From Flagellimonas zhangzhouensis (GTDB taxonomy: Bacteria; Bacteroidota; Bacteroidia; Flavobacteriales; Flavobacteriaceae): DNA of 64,000 nt. The stretch spans positions 1 to 64,000 of the forward strand of contig NZ_FNKI01000006.1 of assembly GCF_900102925.1 (NCBI RefSeq), in the 5' to 3' direction. Of the stretch, positions 63,697 through 64,000 are shown in pieces; position 1 is the first letter of the stretch; each line of letters begins with the position of its first letter. Position numbers and translations under genes: made by a program. The notes beneath the pieces were generated by a model. The model worked only from the letters and a program-made list of their open reading frames with translations. It was not told where the DNA came from and did no database searches.

Positions 63697-64000
63697 ATGA
63701 GAGAACTCTTGCGCCGCTCCATTACAGGGGTAATTTATGTAGTATTGCTATTGGGCACCGTATTTTTAAGTTCGGATGCCTTCGACTTTTTGTTTATGGC
63801 ATTCGGTTTGGCCTGTCTTTATGAATACAAGCGCATTGTTCACCTTAAAGGTTATTATCTTTTTGCAGCCTATTTGGCCCTTTGGTGGGTTTTCATCTAT
63901 TTGACCAATGATTCAACCGCAATTACCATTTTAATGTTGTTGACCATTACGGTGGATGTTGCCTTGCTCATGTTTTTGTTTTCCAAAAAACCAAGAACAT
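63697..64000 (+). CDS. cdsA: Phosphatidate cytidylyltransferase (3' end beyond window)
   Basis: The first 101 codons of a multi-span membrane protein: MRELLRRSITGVIYVVLLLGTVFL, SSDAFDFLFMAFGLACLYEYKRIV, YYLFAAYLALWWVFIYL. The N-terminal helices and RRSITGVIYV motif match CdsA of Bacteroidota, which makes CDP-diacylglycerol. The catalytic C-terminal signature is outside the window. It starts 4 bases after the LUD gene. Confidence 0.85.
   Translation, partial: MRELLRRSITGVIYVVLLLGTVFLSSDAFDFLFMAFGLACLYEYKRIVHLKGYYLFAAYLALWWVFIYLTNDSTAITILMLLTITVDVALLMFLFSKKPRT

Overview
The window is a stretch of chromosome from a member of the Bacteroidota, most likely a marine Flavobacteriaceae. The evidence is a type IX secretion/gliding operon (adhesin with a type B C-terminal domain, PorP/SprF, OmpA), TAnnTTTG promoter boxes in place of sigma70 boxes, almost no Shine-Dalgarno sequences (rpsU is the clear exception), and flavobacterial families such as DUF2851, DUF3467 and AGCS carriers. 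No rRNA, CRISPR array, prophage or IS transposase was found. Genus cannot be fixed from this sequence alone.

Layout. 1-8331 (minus): the 5' part of a collagen-like surface protein, then a three-gene operon for a 1258-residue thrombospondin-3-repeat adhesin, a PorP/SprF protein and a TPR/PD40/OmpA protein. 8720-11987: prfC, a small beta-barrel protein, a four-helix membrane protein whose coding sequence extends upstream of its first ATG, and DUF3467. 12037-25234 (minus): the conserved information-processing block tRNA-Thr(TGT), tRNA-Tyr, tRNA-Gly, tRNA-Thr(GGT), tuf, tRNA-Trp, secE, nusG, rplK, rplA, rplJ, rplL, rpoB, rpoC, ending in a clear terminator. 25334-35065 (minus): hpf, xerC, rpsU, acyl-CoA dehydrogenase, a helix-hairpin-helix protein, an alanine/glycine carrier, a K+ channel, PspC, DUF2851, rhodanese and two thioredoxin-fold proteins. 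35200-36921 (plus): marR, nitroreductase, yceI. 37033-44459 (plus): a complete tryptophan operon, trpL-E-G-D-C-F-B-A, with a Trp-Trp-Trp leader peptide and attenuator. 44492-64000: M20 peptidase, a uracil-DNA-glycosylase-like protein, ppc, yaaA, an RluD-type synthase, a PASTA protein, ddl, coaD, a hybrid-free PAS histidine kinase with response regulator, M14 peptidase, NUDIX hydrolase, pyrE, an SRPBCC protein, birA, rsfS, ftsH, a LUD protein and the start of cdsA.

The most unusual signals are: (1) a family of bipartite double-hairpin repeats with GTCA...TGAC ends, concentrated in the trp operon; one copy carries a GIY-YIG nuclease gene between its two hairpins, and others sit in frame inside trpF and a glycosylase-like gene; (2) a trp attenuator whose leader peptide appears to start at or next to the transcription start; (3) a perfect Shine-Dalgarno sequence at rpsU in a genome that otherwise lacks them; (4) several TAnnTTTG boxes only 4-5 bases from the start codon, suggesting leaderless mRNAs; (5) a 19-base duplication of the tRNA-Trp 3' end around a hairpin element; (6) a 16-base perfect palindrome over the marR promoter.

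All family assignments come from reading the sequence; no database search was run. Promoter, operator and start-site calls are motif-based inferences.
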